From positions 39,794 to 103,793 of the forward strand of contig LUCM01007929.1 in assembly GCA_008360955.1 (NCBI GenBank): a stretch of 64,000 bases of DNA, written 5' to 3'. Source of the stretch: Fasciolopsis buskii. Lineage: Eukaryota > Platyhelminthes > Trematoda > Plagiorchiida > Fasciolidae. Below the pieces are notes generated by a model that was given only the letters and a program-made list of their open reading frames with translations, searched no databases and had not been told where the DNA came from. This document shows positions 1 to 13,100 of the stretch, in pieces. Numbering within the stretch: position 1 is the first letter of the stretch; every line of letters begins with the position of its first letter. The position numbers and the translations under genes were made by a program.

Positions 1-690
1 ACCTTTAGGGTCGGTCGATATTTCGCTGAAGTGTAAAGGTCGCATGTACTGTGTCGCAGTGCGCTCGGTTCCGTTGTGTGCCTAGAGATTTTCGATTATC
101 GACGTTAGCGCAGTATTGGTCGGATTGGATAGATTGACGGCTTGACTTATGTGCGAGTGAGGGATCTAGTATTAGGTGCGACTTCAGCGAATATTCTATT
201 GGAGCTCATCGAGCTTAGTAGACTTTGTTGATTGGGTCACGTTTGCATATAGCGAACCATCATCTATCATATCGTGCCCTGTTTTCCTTTTCTCCTACGG
301 TGTGGAAGAAACCACGTGGAAGTGGACAGATGACGTTTCATCTTGGGTTGAGAAAATTTACAGCGAACTTCGGTTAAGTAGGTGTCTCAGGTCCTCATGT
401 TCAGTGTCCGGATGATTCGTCAATCAACTGGCTGGAGACTGAAGGATATGGCAGTTTACCGTGAACAGTGACGATCGTGTTGTCTGACCGAAATGATTAA
501 AAAAGTGCGCTGGTACAGCCAGACTATCGGCTACTACGGTATTCTCCTCTTTTCCCGCCCGTCCCACTTTTCATGTTTATTCTTTTCATAGCAACATGTA
601 ACTGGGATGAAGACAGTGGTGAGGCTTGTCCTATTGTTTAACGCCGAACTGTGATAGTCATCATGGTCTTGATCTGTTCCGAAAGCAAGA
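1..690 (+). mobile_element. RTE-like LINE, 3' end (decayed)
   Basis: The stretch aligns by eye with 42589-42960 plus 43700-44020, with 14840-15260 and with 17210-17640. Shared blocks are the start (TTTCGCTGAAGTGTAAAGGTCG against TTTCGTTGAAACTAAAAGGTCG), the GTCAACCAGATGGCTGGAGA region near 420, and a 3' UTR block near 530 (GCTACTACGGTATTC). These encode the end of the endonuclease-RT protein. Frames are broken by several indels and stops. Its 5' side is cut by the window edge or by truncation. Confidence 0.7.
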
Positions 691-879
691 GCTGCCATCC
701 GTTTAGCCCAATCCGAACGTACTTACCGTTCATTTTTGGATTTCGCTGAAGGGAGCCCGTTCGTAGGCGTTATACCAGTGAGTTTTCTATCGCATGGAAA
801 CCGCAGAATAAATCCTGCGACCGAACGACATACTGTAACAGAATTGTGAGAGTGTTGACGTAAGAACCAACGTGTCGAT

Positions 880-1840
880 CATGCTCCTTTAGAGAAGGAG
901 ATTGCAAATAAGTTAGAAAAACTACAAATAGGATGTTCCACTGATCTGTTGTAAGGAAAAAAGAAGACTGGGAGCGGGAAGCGGAACATTCGAATGGAAA
1001 CTTAATAAGAATGACTAGACGTCTAAGTGCGAGGTAGACGGATGAACGTAAAAGTCGGAGAAAGCGACAGAGCTAAGTCTCAAGAAACACATACGAGATG
1101 ATAATCATAGAAAAGAGACAGTGAAACAACCATCCGATGATGGGCTAGTGCCAGTGCTAGTAAGGATCATCGACCCATTGAGTGACCTTCCGTCGAACTC
1201 GATCAAGTGAAGGAAGGGACACAGACAGAGCCTCGGTCCACTAAAGTGCGGTCAGATTTGAGCTTTGTTCAATAGGGGTTGGTTAAAAGCAAAAAATAAA
1301 CGCCCGGCGCGAAAACAAGTTTTCGCGCAGTGACATGCTTGTTGAGGTATGAAAGGAGAGCGGCAAAGTAGGAAGTTATAGGTAATATAATTAGAATATA
1401 ACTAGAGTCTCTGGTTGGACCAATCTAGGTGTGTGGTGTTTAGGAGGAGTACAGCGAGGGGAAGTTTCCTAGTTATTGGAATTCAGCATGATAATGCAAA
1501 CTCTAGGAGATGTATTCAGGGTCAGAATTTTGTGATGAACTGACGACATTATGATCCTGTTCAGTATTGGGTTTACTCGGAAGAGGTTGCGAAAGGAGGA
1601 AGGCAACAGACGGTGACATCATCTGCAAAGTAATGGATTGGAGTTTACGTTTTGAATAGAAGACCAATAATAAACGGAGAAAAGGGAGTGAGCGCAAGTA
1701 CGAAGCATTCAGGAACACCAACATTCACGGGGAATGGCTGCAAATGGAAAACCCCATTGACTCGGACGGAAATGGTTCGCTTACTAAAGTAACAGTGTTC
1801 ATGATGCATGTACTGGAGGGGAACGCGGACATGGGTGATT
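880..1840 (-). mobile_element. Jockey/CR1-type LINE, reverse transcriptase remnant
   Basis: Read on the minus strand, the block near 1640 gives IHYFADDVTVCC, the FADD catalytic box of a non-LTR reverse transcriptase, followed by SKPNTEQDHNVV. Near 1200 it gives DRVRRKVTQWVDDPY, equivalent to the RT C-terminal motif [12 protein letters not shown] seen at 6400. The frame shifts at least twice and contains stops, so it is dead. It belongs to the same family as the copy at 5810-7020. Confidence 0.65.
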
Positions 1841-3732
1841 TCGCCAGTGGGTCCTCCTGAAAAACTCGGTTGAAGGCTTTGGAAGTATCCAGTTGGAACC
1901 AGATATGTCTACCCTTGTTTATCGGATGCGGCCGATCAGGAATGTGAGACGACAGCTATCAGACCAGTGGAACGACACTGCAGGAATCCATATTGGATGT
2001 CGCTACAAGTGGAGCATGGGATCAAGCATTCTTCTTTGCAGCGGACGAAAAGTGTTTTTAGACTCTGTATGACTAACTAGCATCTGGTCGTAGCCTGTAT
2101 GGTGCCATGGCGAAGGAGCACCGCAATCGGGGCAGTGTTGACTGTCCCAAGCCAGCTGTACCGTCACATGCGTAATCGAACCACTCGGGGAATTCTGGTT
2201 TAACAGGTTTGGGAAAGCACAAAATAAAAGGCTTTATCCTTTGGACAACAATCCTAGTGAAGTTAGAGATGCCAGTGGAAACATCAGAATTGAAACAGTA
2301 ATCAATACAAAGGTGAGACCGGGAACTCGTGAGAATTATCCCAGTTGACTGAATTGTAGCTCCAAAATGCCATATCCTGAGGTGACTAGAAGGTTGTGGC
2401 GGGTTAGGGTGATGCTATAGCACAATGGCCCGATGATCATGGGAAGAGTGGGAATAAGTGGGTATATAGAAAGGGTGGAAGTGAGGGTATTATCGTGAAT
2501 GTGAATATTGTCGCCAAGTCGGCGTGTAGATGGATCAACCAGTTGACCACAACCAGCTGTTCGACTTCTTACCCCGCAATCGTGGCTTCAGAAGACTGTA
2601 CTAGCCATTCCCACTTGTGAACATTGTAGTCCTTCCATATAGTAACACGCCTGTTAGAGTTTGTAATAAGGAAGTGTCCAATGCTTGAATAGAGAGGTTG
2701 AAGAAGTCTGCTGCTGGTCAGAAACAACATGAAAGAAATACCTGAAGGAAAGAGGTCGTAGTTTCAGGCACACCGATTGAAATCTATTATTGGGGAAATT
2801 AAGATTTGCTGCTCCAAAGGTGGTACCTGACTGGTGAATAACAGGCAGACATTTGCTTTGGGAACAAAAAAGGAATGAAGGTTGAAGGTGAGTGGAATCT
2901 GATAGGGGAAAGATCTTGATTTTTGTTAAAATTGGAGCAATAGACGATAAACATTGGAGAAATTAGTAACCAAAATAAATGATACAGTTGAGTCCGCGAA
3001 TACATATGAAAATGACCAGTTCCGATAGCTTCGCAAATTCTTGAGAACGATAGTCGGCGTAGTCGCGTAGTGTCATGGTTTATACGAGAGCAAACCGGGA
3101 GTAACGATCCTGATGATAAATGTTGCGAATTCCATAAGACCTCAATAGATTGATTATACGTCGCAGTTAGTTGGTCCCCGGCAGAGCCGTCTACCACCAA
3201 TTACGTCCAATTAGTTGATCGTTTGATATAATCGTTCTTATTTCTGCTCCAGCAGTCTGTAGCCGCGGTACTGACCGCTGAAATCTGAATAGGCAACTAG
3301 CCCCAACCTCAACCCGTCGGTCTTTTAAACCCCGTCTTGTTGATGTCATCATCACCAATGGGCTCCGGATGCTACTATAATCCCGTTTCAATAAGTTTGT
3401 AATCATCTATCTATGTTTTGTTATCCACTTTAAAACTTTGGATCAATGGCAATTCTTCCCTGTCGCTTTGTAATATCTGTCATGGATCAGATCATCATCA
3501 TGGCTTGAATATACTAATCATCCCCATCGATTGTTCTGTTGATCACCCTCGTGTGTAACTGCGTTAACCCTAATTGTGCGAGGTACTAATAATCATGCAT
3601 CCATCATTCTCACACTTGTGGTGAGTAATCACGTCTCATACTTGTCATTCACAATTGGAGAAAGTCAAGTTTTTTGTTCGGATTCTCTCAAAAGCTTCTG
3701 TTGCCACCCCATTCCTCTTCGCTTCCCTACAG
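1841..3732. other. Intron of CASD1, nothing recognised
   Basis: Minus-strand frames at 2799-3200 and 3191-3406 were read and match no family I know. No SGNH-domain exon of CASD1 was seen here. Confidence 0.4.
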
Positions 3733-3857
3733 AATGTTCAAGTTTTGCTCAATTTGTACTGCAACAACCATATGAAATTTGAGGATGGTACATGCTGTCG
3801 TTCGGCCGAACCAATCACCCCGGTTCAAACCAGGTGCTTTGTGTTCATAGGCTTATG
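3733..3857 (+). CDS. CASD1: CASD1 exon a: end of luminal domain and start of a membrane span
   Basis: The acceptor is a pyrimidine tract ending CCCTACAG and the donor is GTATGT. The frame opens in phase 0 and reads [11 protein letters not shown], then DGTCC, then the hydrophobic RCFVFIGL. Human CASD1 has MNVYCN, DGSCC and a hydrophobic run at the same spacing, so this is the segment joining the SGNH domain to the first membrane span of the C-terminal part. It ends with two leftover bases, which does not match the one base needed by the next recognised exon at 7511. A very short exon is therefore probably missing, or this donor is wrong (weaker GT sites lie at 3862, 3871 and 3873). All upstream coding exons lie outside the window. 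Confidence 0.85.
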
Positions 3858-6800
3858 GTATGTTTACCGCGTGTTATCTTAATCCAGGCGGCTATCAATA
3901 ATCTCATTTATCTTGAATTCAATCAGTGATATTTGCTTTTTATTGGTACTGGAATCAGCTTTGTCGCTCCTCAGATTGTTGTTGTTCGTATTTTATCGTT
4001 ATCTGAGGTCCTCGTGATAATCTGTTTTACTCTACGTGCCTCAAGACGCTTCCACTTACTGCCTACAAACATTAGCCGGAACTCAGTTGTTTATTCGAAA
4101 TCCACGTCTCTCTGGCTTCGGTTCACGATTCCTTATCCTCAGCTGGTTATCCTATAGTTTTGACACAAAATTTAATCATGCCCCTATTATCGACTGCGGT
4201 CTGAACCACATTTTTCGGTGTCATCCGGAGTACTAGCTAGTGTACACGATCTCCGCTTGACCAAGCCAGCTTCCAACACGAAGGCAAGCAGACAGACAAG
4301 TGCCAAGTGACTGTGAAGACCTGAGATTTGTGCGTGAAAAGCGGAATCTGAAGTTCAGTTAGCCAAGCATAACCAAGAGCGTTTTTGCGTTTCCTAGCCG
4401 ACTGCATAACCTGCCGTTTTGTGTAGGTACGAATTTTCGTGGCTGTATATAACTGCGTTCCTGTGCCATTTTATTAGCTCATGCATTGTTAATTTCGTGA
4501 CATCGATTTCTTTCATATACTCACTTTGTTTTTTCTCTTTTTTCTCCCTGCCCTCTCCCTCTTACTGCTCGCTGCATTTCCACTGTTACATTCTCTGTTG
4601 TTCTTCGCTTCCCTAAGCGTGACTACAAGTTTTCTTTGTTTCATATATGACACTTTGTTACGTTCACGGAGTAAGTTCCCCTCTCATATCTAGTAACGTT
4701 TGTCTCATGTACTGATAAGTAGTCTCTTCGTTTTGTTTCTTCGATATCTTTTTTGTCTATGGTTACCAAACTCGTTCTTGTCTACTCTATACCATAGCAC
4801 ATAGACAATAATATTGACATTGCAATTGCAAAAAACTTTGACCTCCGAAATGAGAGTTATAAATACGAAAGGGCGGACATCGAACGAGCACACAGGATAT
4901 CTTAACCAGTGCTTACCGTGATTTTATTATTGGCACAAAACCAAATTAATAAACTGGCATTCTTACTTGTAAACCCAGAGTTTTGGAAAAACAATAGCCG
5001 TATTTACTGACACAGTAATCATTGACCGGTCGTCCAAGATGATGACAGTCTTCGAAGTTCGTTTGACTATGGCCGTGTTAATCGCACAAATTCGGATAAA
5101 GTTTGTAACCTGTGTTCCTCAACTAGGGATCCTCAAAACCCTGGCCATTTCTGCGGGCAACTAAAGGCTGCTGAAACATTCAAATTTCCTCAGATGACTG
5201 TTCAGGCTGTCTGGCGCAATAAAACTAACAGTAGATTGATTTTATCCCAACCTAGCTCTCATTTCATACGTCACATATATACCAAATGAATTAAGTAGAA
5301 TATTTCTCACGATAATTGCTACTGCATAGGAATGGAAGAGCAAATTTTCCCAGAAGCGCCCGATCGGTTCCGTACTTACTGCCACTCGTCAGGTATGCGT
5401 ACCCGGTGCTCTCTTGTTCAAACATCCTTATACTTCTACACTTCAAGTTGGTATATTTGACCAAGATTTAATTTGCAGCGTCACGAGTCTGCATGGAAGG
5501 TCTTCCTTGAGAAGTCCATAACTGTAATTCGTTGGCAATTCGTTGTCAGTTGGGCTGAGCCAACCTTAAGAACAAGGGCAAAATATCACCAAGATAGACA
5601 TAATCGGTTTCGCGGTTATTGCTGCTCGTCAATGATGCATACCCGTTCATGTGCTTCCGGGGAAATCTGGTTCACTCATCTAGATACTTTTTACAACTTA
5701 TATCTATTCTGGTGGGATCCTATTGTTAATCCTCAGGTTGATTTAGCCAAACTGACAAAGAATTACCAACAAATCACAGTTTTTATTACACATAAAGTAA
5801 AATAAACTGAATGGTTAAACTCCATGGTCCGAAAGCATACTGTAAGGGGGGAAAATGAAGGGAACATTCACCTGAGAACCAGTTTATTGATCCTCGTATT
5901 GAAAAGTAAGAGGTTGCAAATGGGGATATCCAGAAAGTTCGAGAGTACTCCGCAGCTTGGAAGTCCAGGGAGAAAAGAAGACTGAAATACGGGAGTAAGA
6001 CACCTTCCAATAGAAACCTAGTGGGGGCAACCAGCTGCCTGTGTGCGAGAACGATGAAAGGTTAGGAGAAGAGGAATTGTTCAGGTAAGTTCCGAAGACG
6101 GTGGTCAAGTGGATAAGGTTGTAGCGTTTGAACGTGAAGGTCGCCGGTTCGATTCCTCTCACTGCCGGTCAACTTCCTCATTTGGCAGCTCTCTGTTGGC
6201 CGCGACCCTCTTCCTGGAAAATGATGTACATCATTATTTCATTAATAAGGGAAGTAAAAATATAGAAAAAACAGAAACCAAAGTAGTAACTGTAGAAAAG
6301 GGCTAACAAAGCAACTCCTTTACGATGGGCCAGTGACTCCAAACTGGATATTAGTAAACAATAGTCGGTTAGCCTGATGGCCTTTCTCTGAACCCGATCA
6401 AGAAGAAAAAAGGGAAGTACACGAAGCTCCACCCTACATGATTGCAGTATTCAGATGCTGGGCGGATTTGAGCTTTATACAGTAGATGAGGCGCGGAACA
6501 GAAAATCGACTTTGCACACAGCGCGAGGAGCAAGCTAAAATATAACAGCATAATGAAAAACTAGTGGATAAGCCAAGGGGAGAAACAAGGTCTGTGGAAC
6601 TCAGAGTAGCCGAGTCAAAAGACAGATGTAGGGAGGAAGAATGGCGTCCCAAGGAAATTGAAAGTAGAGAGGTTTTGGAAGCATTGAATGTGGCATGGCT
6701 GTTGGAGCCCCAGGACTAAACGCGTTAAAGATCGGAGTTTAGAGATTCACTGATGACAGAACGGTTCACGATAGATTTTGTTGTTTGAGTGGCGAAGAGT

Positions 6801-7118
6801 GTGGTAAGATAAAAAACAATTAAAATTAGCGTCATCGGTAAGGAATTGAGTTGGAAGTAGATGTAGTGGACAGAAGGTCATCAGTGAATAGAAGAAAGAG
6901 TGGACACAAGTACTAAACCTTGGGGAACACTAGCATTTAAAGGAAACAGCGGGGACAGGATCGCATCAACTCGGGCGGAGATGGTTCTTCTATGGAGTCT
7001 TCCATAAAAGAGCTTCCATGCGCATTCCTGACGCCACAAATTAAATTCCGACAATATATATTTATACAATATATATATATACATTGTAAAGGTTAGAAGG
7101 CGTGCACTGAGTTATAAC

Positions 7119-7161
<43 letters not shown>

Positions 7162-10100
7162 ACTTTTTAAATAGTCCCGGAGACATTGCCGGTTTCACCG
7201 TTAATTCCGCTCATCCAGTTTGAACATTCGTTACCTTCCTGTTAATTTTGACGTTCCATACGTAAACTGACACCAGAATCTCATTCCGATGACATGATGG
7301 TGAATGGATCAGCAATTCAAATAAGGATCACGACTGAGACTACTGATAGTTCGTTGTTAATTGCCCAATGGGGACCTTTAGAACAACGGTGGTGACATGG
7401 TTAAATGTTCCAGTCAATGATCGGTGTGTGTTCAAAATCCCTCGTCATCTACGTGACTGACATGCCTTGATTCCCTGTTTGTTTCCCCCCCTCTCCCTTG
7501 CTTTTGATAGCCACTGTTTGCATTCGAATTCGCCGTGGGTGTCTGCGTGTTCGTTGTTTGAATCGTCAATTCGGCTCCAAATCAACTTCTTCCTCTGTCA
7601 GTGATCGGGAGCCGAATGATGTAGTCTCATCAGACCAGTCAACTACGACGACAGCTTTCGAAGATTTCTATGAGTTGGTTTGTTGCTTGTCCAAATTCGG
7701 CCTGATTTTGATCTACTTCTTTGTCTGTGATCGGTACGTTGTCTAACGTTTACCTACCCGTTGTTCTTTATCCAAACGCTCACTGTTCAAATCACTCTCA
7801 CGCTGGCTCATTGCTGTTTGCCGTTGCGCTTCCAGCAGTTCATGTCCAACTGGAGTTTTATGTTCTAGTTATTGTGCTTTAAAATCTGCTTATCGGGATC
7901 TGATACTCAAGCGGTTTCAATCTGTCATCTCGTTTCTGCTTCACTCTTGTACTGCTTAGTCATACAAAAACAATAAAATAGCCTCTGACCAATCAACCGG
8001 TCTGTGCTTTGATTGTCCTAACCACACGGTTTATATAGGTCTGTTGAGGTCAAACCTAGTTTTTCGATCGCTTTCGCCCATTGTGCTCATTGTTTTTGTA
8101 GTCTTCATTTCGGATAGTGCCTTCGCTTGCCGCTGAGCGTGCCACGAAAATTAGACCACTTTTACCTTGCCACAGAACGTGGGCGAATCGTTGATATCCT
8201 ATCGTGCTCTCCGGTTTGCAGTCGATCGCATCCTTGGCGCGTGCATCACCCGCCTGAACCCACACCGGCCTATCAGCTAGTCGTGTTCCGCAAACATAAT
8301 CCGTCCTCGCTGTTGTATGGCCAACCGTACAGAAAAAAGCTGTCCTGCATTCCTGGCACCGGATCGTAGCCTCGCCTTACAGTTGTGATCGGATTTTCGT
8401 TACTTCTCATATCACAGTAGCCACCTGTGGCGTTAGGTTGTGTTGTAGATAGTTTCACATCAAAAACAGATTAGGCGGACGATTATTTTCTAGAATTCTA
8501 AGGCTGCCAGCACAATTTAGATTCGGCATTTCAAACCCGAGGTATGGAGAAATTGTTTACAACGCAATGATGAGCGCATACACATGTGGTTTGTGCGTAT
8601 GGGAGATTCGGGCGAGATGTAATCCCAAAGAAAAATGTTAAGAGATGACTAGTTTATGAATTCGATTCTCGTGGTAGCCACTAATGTCTCGGGGTGAAGC
8701 CACTACGTGTTTTTGTGATGATAGGGTGTGACAGATGGGGGGTATGGACCAGGTGTTTTGACACAGAGGTTTGGGTCAAACTATATGATGTAGCAAGTGT
8801 AAGTCATTGGTTTTACACACCCTCGAATATTACTGATAATAATAAATTTCTATTTTGGACGTTTCCTCTGTAGACAAATTCAGTATAATAGACTTTGTGA
8901 GTGATCCGCCGAGCTTGAATACTTGAGTGGCAAGTAGCATTAGACTAGATTTGTAAGTCAAGTGATTCCTCATGTGCTAAGAAGGCGCTACTAGCTATAG
9001 GAAACCAGGACCAGCGACGAATTCGTAAGTGTTTAAGTTCCCTGGCCTGGATTAACTGTCATTTTTTGTACGACTCAATCGTTTTTCTCGCTCACGCGTC
9101 CTTATTCAGCATCCGTGGAGGTTCATAGCTGGTAATTCCTAACAGGCAACACTAAATAGTTACATAGTGCTCTTATGATTTTCGAGTTATTGGCTGGACA
9201 AATATGCTGCATTCTGAACCACTCTCCGTGCAAATCCGATCTCCTACAACCCATACTTTTGGATGCTCCGAAAGTCAGCGTTTGGTCTATCTATGCTGTG
9301 ATAGACTGCTAATGATCGCCACAACTCCATTCACGTCAACTTTTCAGTCTGAAAAATAGGGTATTAGCTCTCATGGTTGTGAGGTAAAGCTACGTTCTGA
9401 TGCCAAAAGTGCAAGTCCACTTTACTTCACTGCGGCAAATCATGCAAATGTGAATCACAGTCATATCCGGAAGAACAGAAGTGATTGTCAAAATCCTCTG
9501 ATGCCAGTTGAACAACATACAGGCTTGGAATTGGACCGACTATTAGCCAGAAGATGTATTGAACTAGCTAAATGCTTTAGTTAGTGGACTGATTAAAAGT
9601 TGTCTGGTTTTGTGACATGCTCAGGGGCCAGCGAGAGCGGCAGGCAATATGAACGCTAAATAAGATACAATGATCCCGTCAGACGAGGGCGATCCGGAAG
9701 TGAACCATAACCTGAGAAGACCTTTGTAAACCGTTTGATTATGACTAAGGAGACACTTGTGCTGACCGGCCAGTGGCCAATTGATCGTTCTTGCTTGATT
9801 AGCGGGGCGAGATAAAACAAGAATTGAGACGACCGACTGAGGCTGTCGGAGTTTGCGATAGCGTCAACCTGATTTTGAAACAGTGGTGGCCTCCTGTCTT
9901 CTGCTATGCTGGAACAAATTTCACAAGTTTCGCTTCCTGCTCATCGGTGTATGAATAAATATACCTTATTATCCTGATGTGTAACCCTTGGAGAAAGGTA
10001 GCAGCCACTGGGGTTTGATCTGCTGTTTAACACTGAACGAAGATGATGATTATATCTTTTCTCTTTTTCAGTACTATACTCTTCATGAAGACTAACAAGG

Positions 10101-13100
10101 GATTCACAATCATGAGCTTCCTTCTGCCTCTTGCTTATTTCCTAATCCTTGGACTGTTCTTTAGTGGACCAACCAAAGAGGTATGCCAATCGATCTTGGT
10201 TCTAAGTGAAAATTATGAATTGTTACACAATGATGTGAACGTAGGGATTTTAATTTTATCGTCCAATTTGTCGGCTCCGATGATATCGGGCAGTATATTT
10301 ACCTATGTATTCTTGTTGTTAATTGTCTAGTAGGTATTAAATCATGTTCACTTTCAATTTCTGCCTCTCGTTGAAGTAAGCTATCCTACAAATGCTACCA
10401 GGCGTATAATTGTGTTCCCAAGTGTTTTATTTGTGCTTGTTCTGCCTAATGGTTCCTCGTACCAGTTCACTAATTAAACGGGAAAACACGAAGAGTGATA
10501 TTTGTTGGCCGAATTTTATATACATGATAAGAATAGGGTTAGAGTGTCTGCCTTATTGACGGAGAATTTGGCCCAGTGAAAATCCCAGGAATAGCAATAA
10601 TTAAGTTTTGTTTTCCTGCTCGGTAATGAATCATTGAAATAGATACCCTGATGTTTTTTGGACCTAATGGCCAACGAGCAGAGTTTTATGCAGCTCTGCT
10701 CGTCTGGTTACGGACAGGAGAGGAGAGTGGCCACCATTTTGGTGGTTAATAGGGACTAACGTACAATCATGAATAAGCGGCCATGGGTGAGCGGCGGCAG
10801 TGACGTGAGTGTGATGCGCATTCGTTTGGCGAGTTCCATCGTCAATCTCCTCTGGCGTCAGTCAGCAATCGTCTTGTTCCACTAGCTCTAGCGGGAACAC
10901 CTGAACCAATTTAGGCCAGTTGTTTTCAATTGTAAATTATTCAAAAAAAACTGAAACGTTAACATTGGTTATCCAGTGTATCACACAAGTTTGGCTAGTG
11001 ATTCGAAAAATCGGTGTTCGGACGTCCACTACATGGCTCCATCTTCCGTTTGCAGCGGTCGAGCCTTTGAATTGTACAGAAGTGATATAATTGTCTCGGT
11101 CTCTCTAACCGAATGTGTTTGTAGCGGATGAACGAAGTTTTTAAAATCTGTGCATACAGTAATGCATTGTTAAATACCTGAATATCAGAGAGGTACAAGT
11201 GGGCAGGTACTAATGTATCTAACTCGGTTACTGTTTCATGGTTACTGTAAAAGGGGGAGGTTTCAAACCAGTCCAGTCTGTCCGCAAGATTTTGGATTCT
11301 GATGCTTCATAGCGCTCTCAAAAAACTGCAAAGGTCGTAACACCTTCTCCACTTTTGTTTTATTCTCAAGAGGTTTTTTCGGATTAGCACGGCCAGTTTT
11401 CTTTGGTTACTGCTTACACTTAACCATCTTGCTCGCATCTCTCAAACAACTATCCGGTTTTCATTATAGACACGATTGAACCATGTGGATATCACGAGAG
11501 AATGGAAAGGATGGATGCAAGTGTACTTTCTTATCTATCACTTTACCGGATCCTATCGAGTACGTTAAGACGATCGCTTGTTTGCTTCAAACACTTAGCG
11601 TTTCCCTCCACATTTGTTTAACCTTTGCTTGTGTCATTTTTTCTTCATTTCATTTGTGTCCTCAACAAATGTTGTGGGAACCGACTCATTCGATGTTGGA
11701 AGAAGTAGATTTAGGATTTGATTGTGTATTGTCACAGAGTACCACGTTGTTTGATGTGAGTGTTATTTTCCATGGGCAAATTCACATTAAAAGTTCATTG
11801 TCTCGGGTGTCAAGTGCAGGCAAGAGATGTCAGGGGCACGTGAATCGACCAAAACCATTTGGGTGTCCGCGCATCTTAATTGATGGGCATCACGGTTGTC
11901 GAGTTCCGATAGTCGTCTCAGTTGTTGGAACTTGAAACTTGTTGGGGTCCGGTATGTAGTCCGATCGATCCTGTCACATGCATATCAATGCGTGAGCACA
12001 AATACAGGCCGTTTAACGACGACTGACCCTCCACAAATGCAGACGTACCACTGCTAGGGAAGACACATGCATGCACATGAATGCTTGTATATCGGATCTG
12101 AGCGCTCGAATTTCTACCGAATTACTCGTGGCGTTTAACTGCAACTCAGTTCGAGGTAGAGGTCGGAACTGAGATGAGGTGTACTATTGCGGAGTTGTAA
12201 TGTACGGATCTGGTGGTTTCCTAAATTTACAGTCAGGGTGCGCTTCACGCACAAATAATGTGGAGCTTTTGCGAGAAAAGGTAATCAGCACCAACAGAAT
12301 TAGTTCGTTATACTGTTAAGAACACTGTCCATGCATCTACAAGTTAGTCCATCGTGTTAATCTAAAAAACTCAAAAATCCTCGAGAACGACTTAAGAACT
12401 CGGTCACCAGTAAGAAGTGTTGAGATGACCGAGAACTAATTTACATGTCAGTGCTCACAGTTCATCCGTTCTGAGCGAGATGAACGTGTTCAAGTGGACA
12501 TAGTTATGCATATTTTTAGTAGTAGGTGAAATTGGTATATAATCTACACAAATTTAACGTGTGAAATTGACACACATGGACCGTTCTAATGCCTCTATGA
12601 GCAAAAAGTGATCCTCACTATGGCTCCATACCCAACTTTCCATCAGTTATCCTGACGCGGTTCATTTTAACACTCGACGTGAACCGACTGGGGTGTGTCT
12701 AGAATGAGGATCGACCAACGTGCGTCATACTAACCAGGCCAATAGGCAAAATAAACATCTGTTTCTTCAGTTTGCGTCATTTCAGAGCTGCATATCCGGT
12801 AACGAGAAATGTTGTCAATATACGACACAAATGTGGCTTTTAAGTCGTAATCAATTGGTGCTATTCTCAAAGTATCCTATCCGATTCAATAAACTCACTT
12901 TCACCTTTCAAATGGTCACAAGGAGCGATCTCATGTGAACTCATAGCCTTGTTGTTCGTTTGTAATCATCCTTTGCCTGACAGGGGCACAGTTATTCTTC
13001 CAAGTCTACCAAATTCAAAGACTGGCTAGTTAAAACGGCGGCACTTGGTAGCAAATATCTAGTCTCGAGGCGTTGCTTTCTACTAAAGGCCATGTTTGGA

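Noticed and set aside
11483..11935. 150-codon open frame, one of the longest in the window
   Set aside because: It overlaps CASD1 exon d in a different frame; the exon frame has clear homology and splice sites, this one none.
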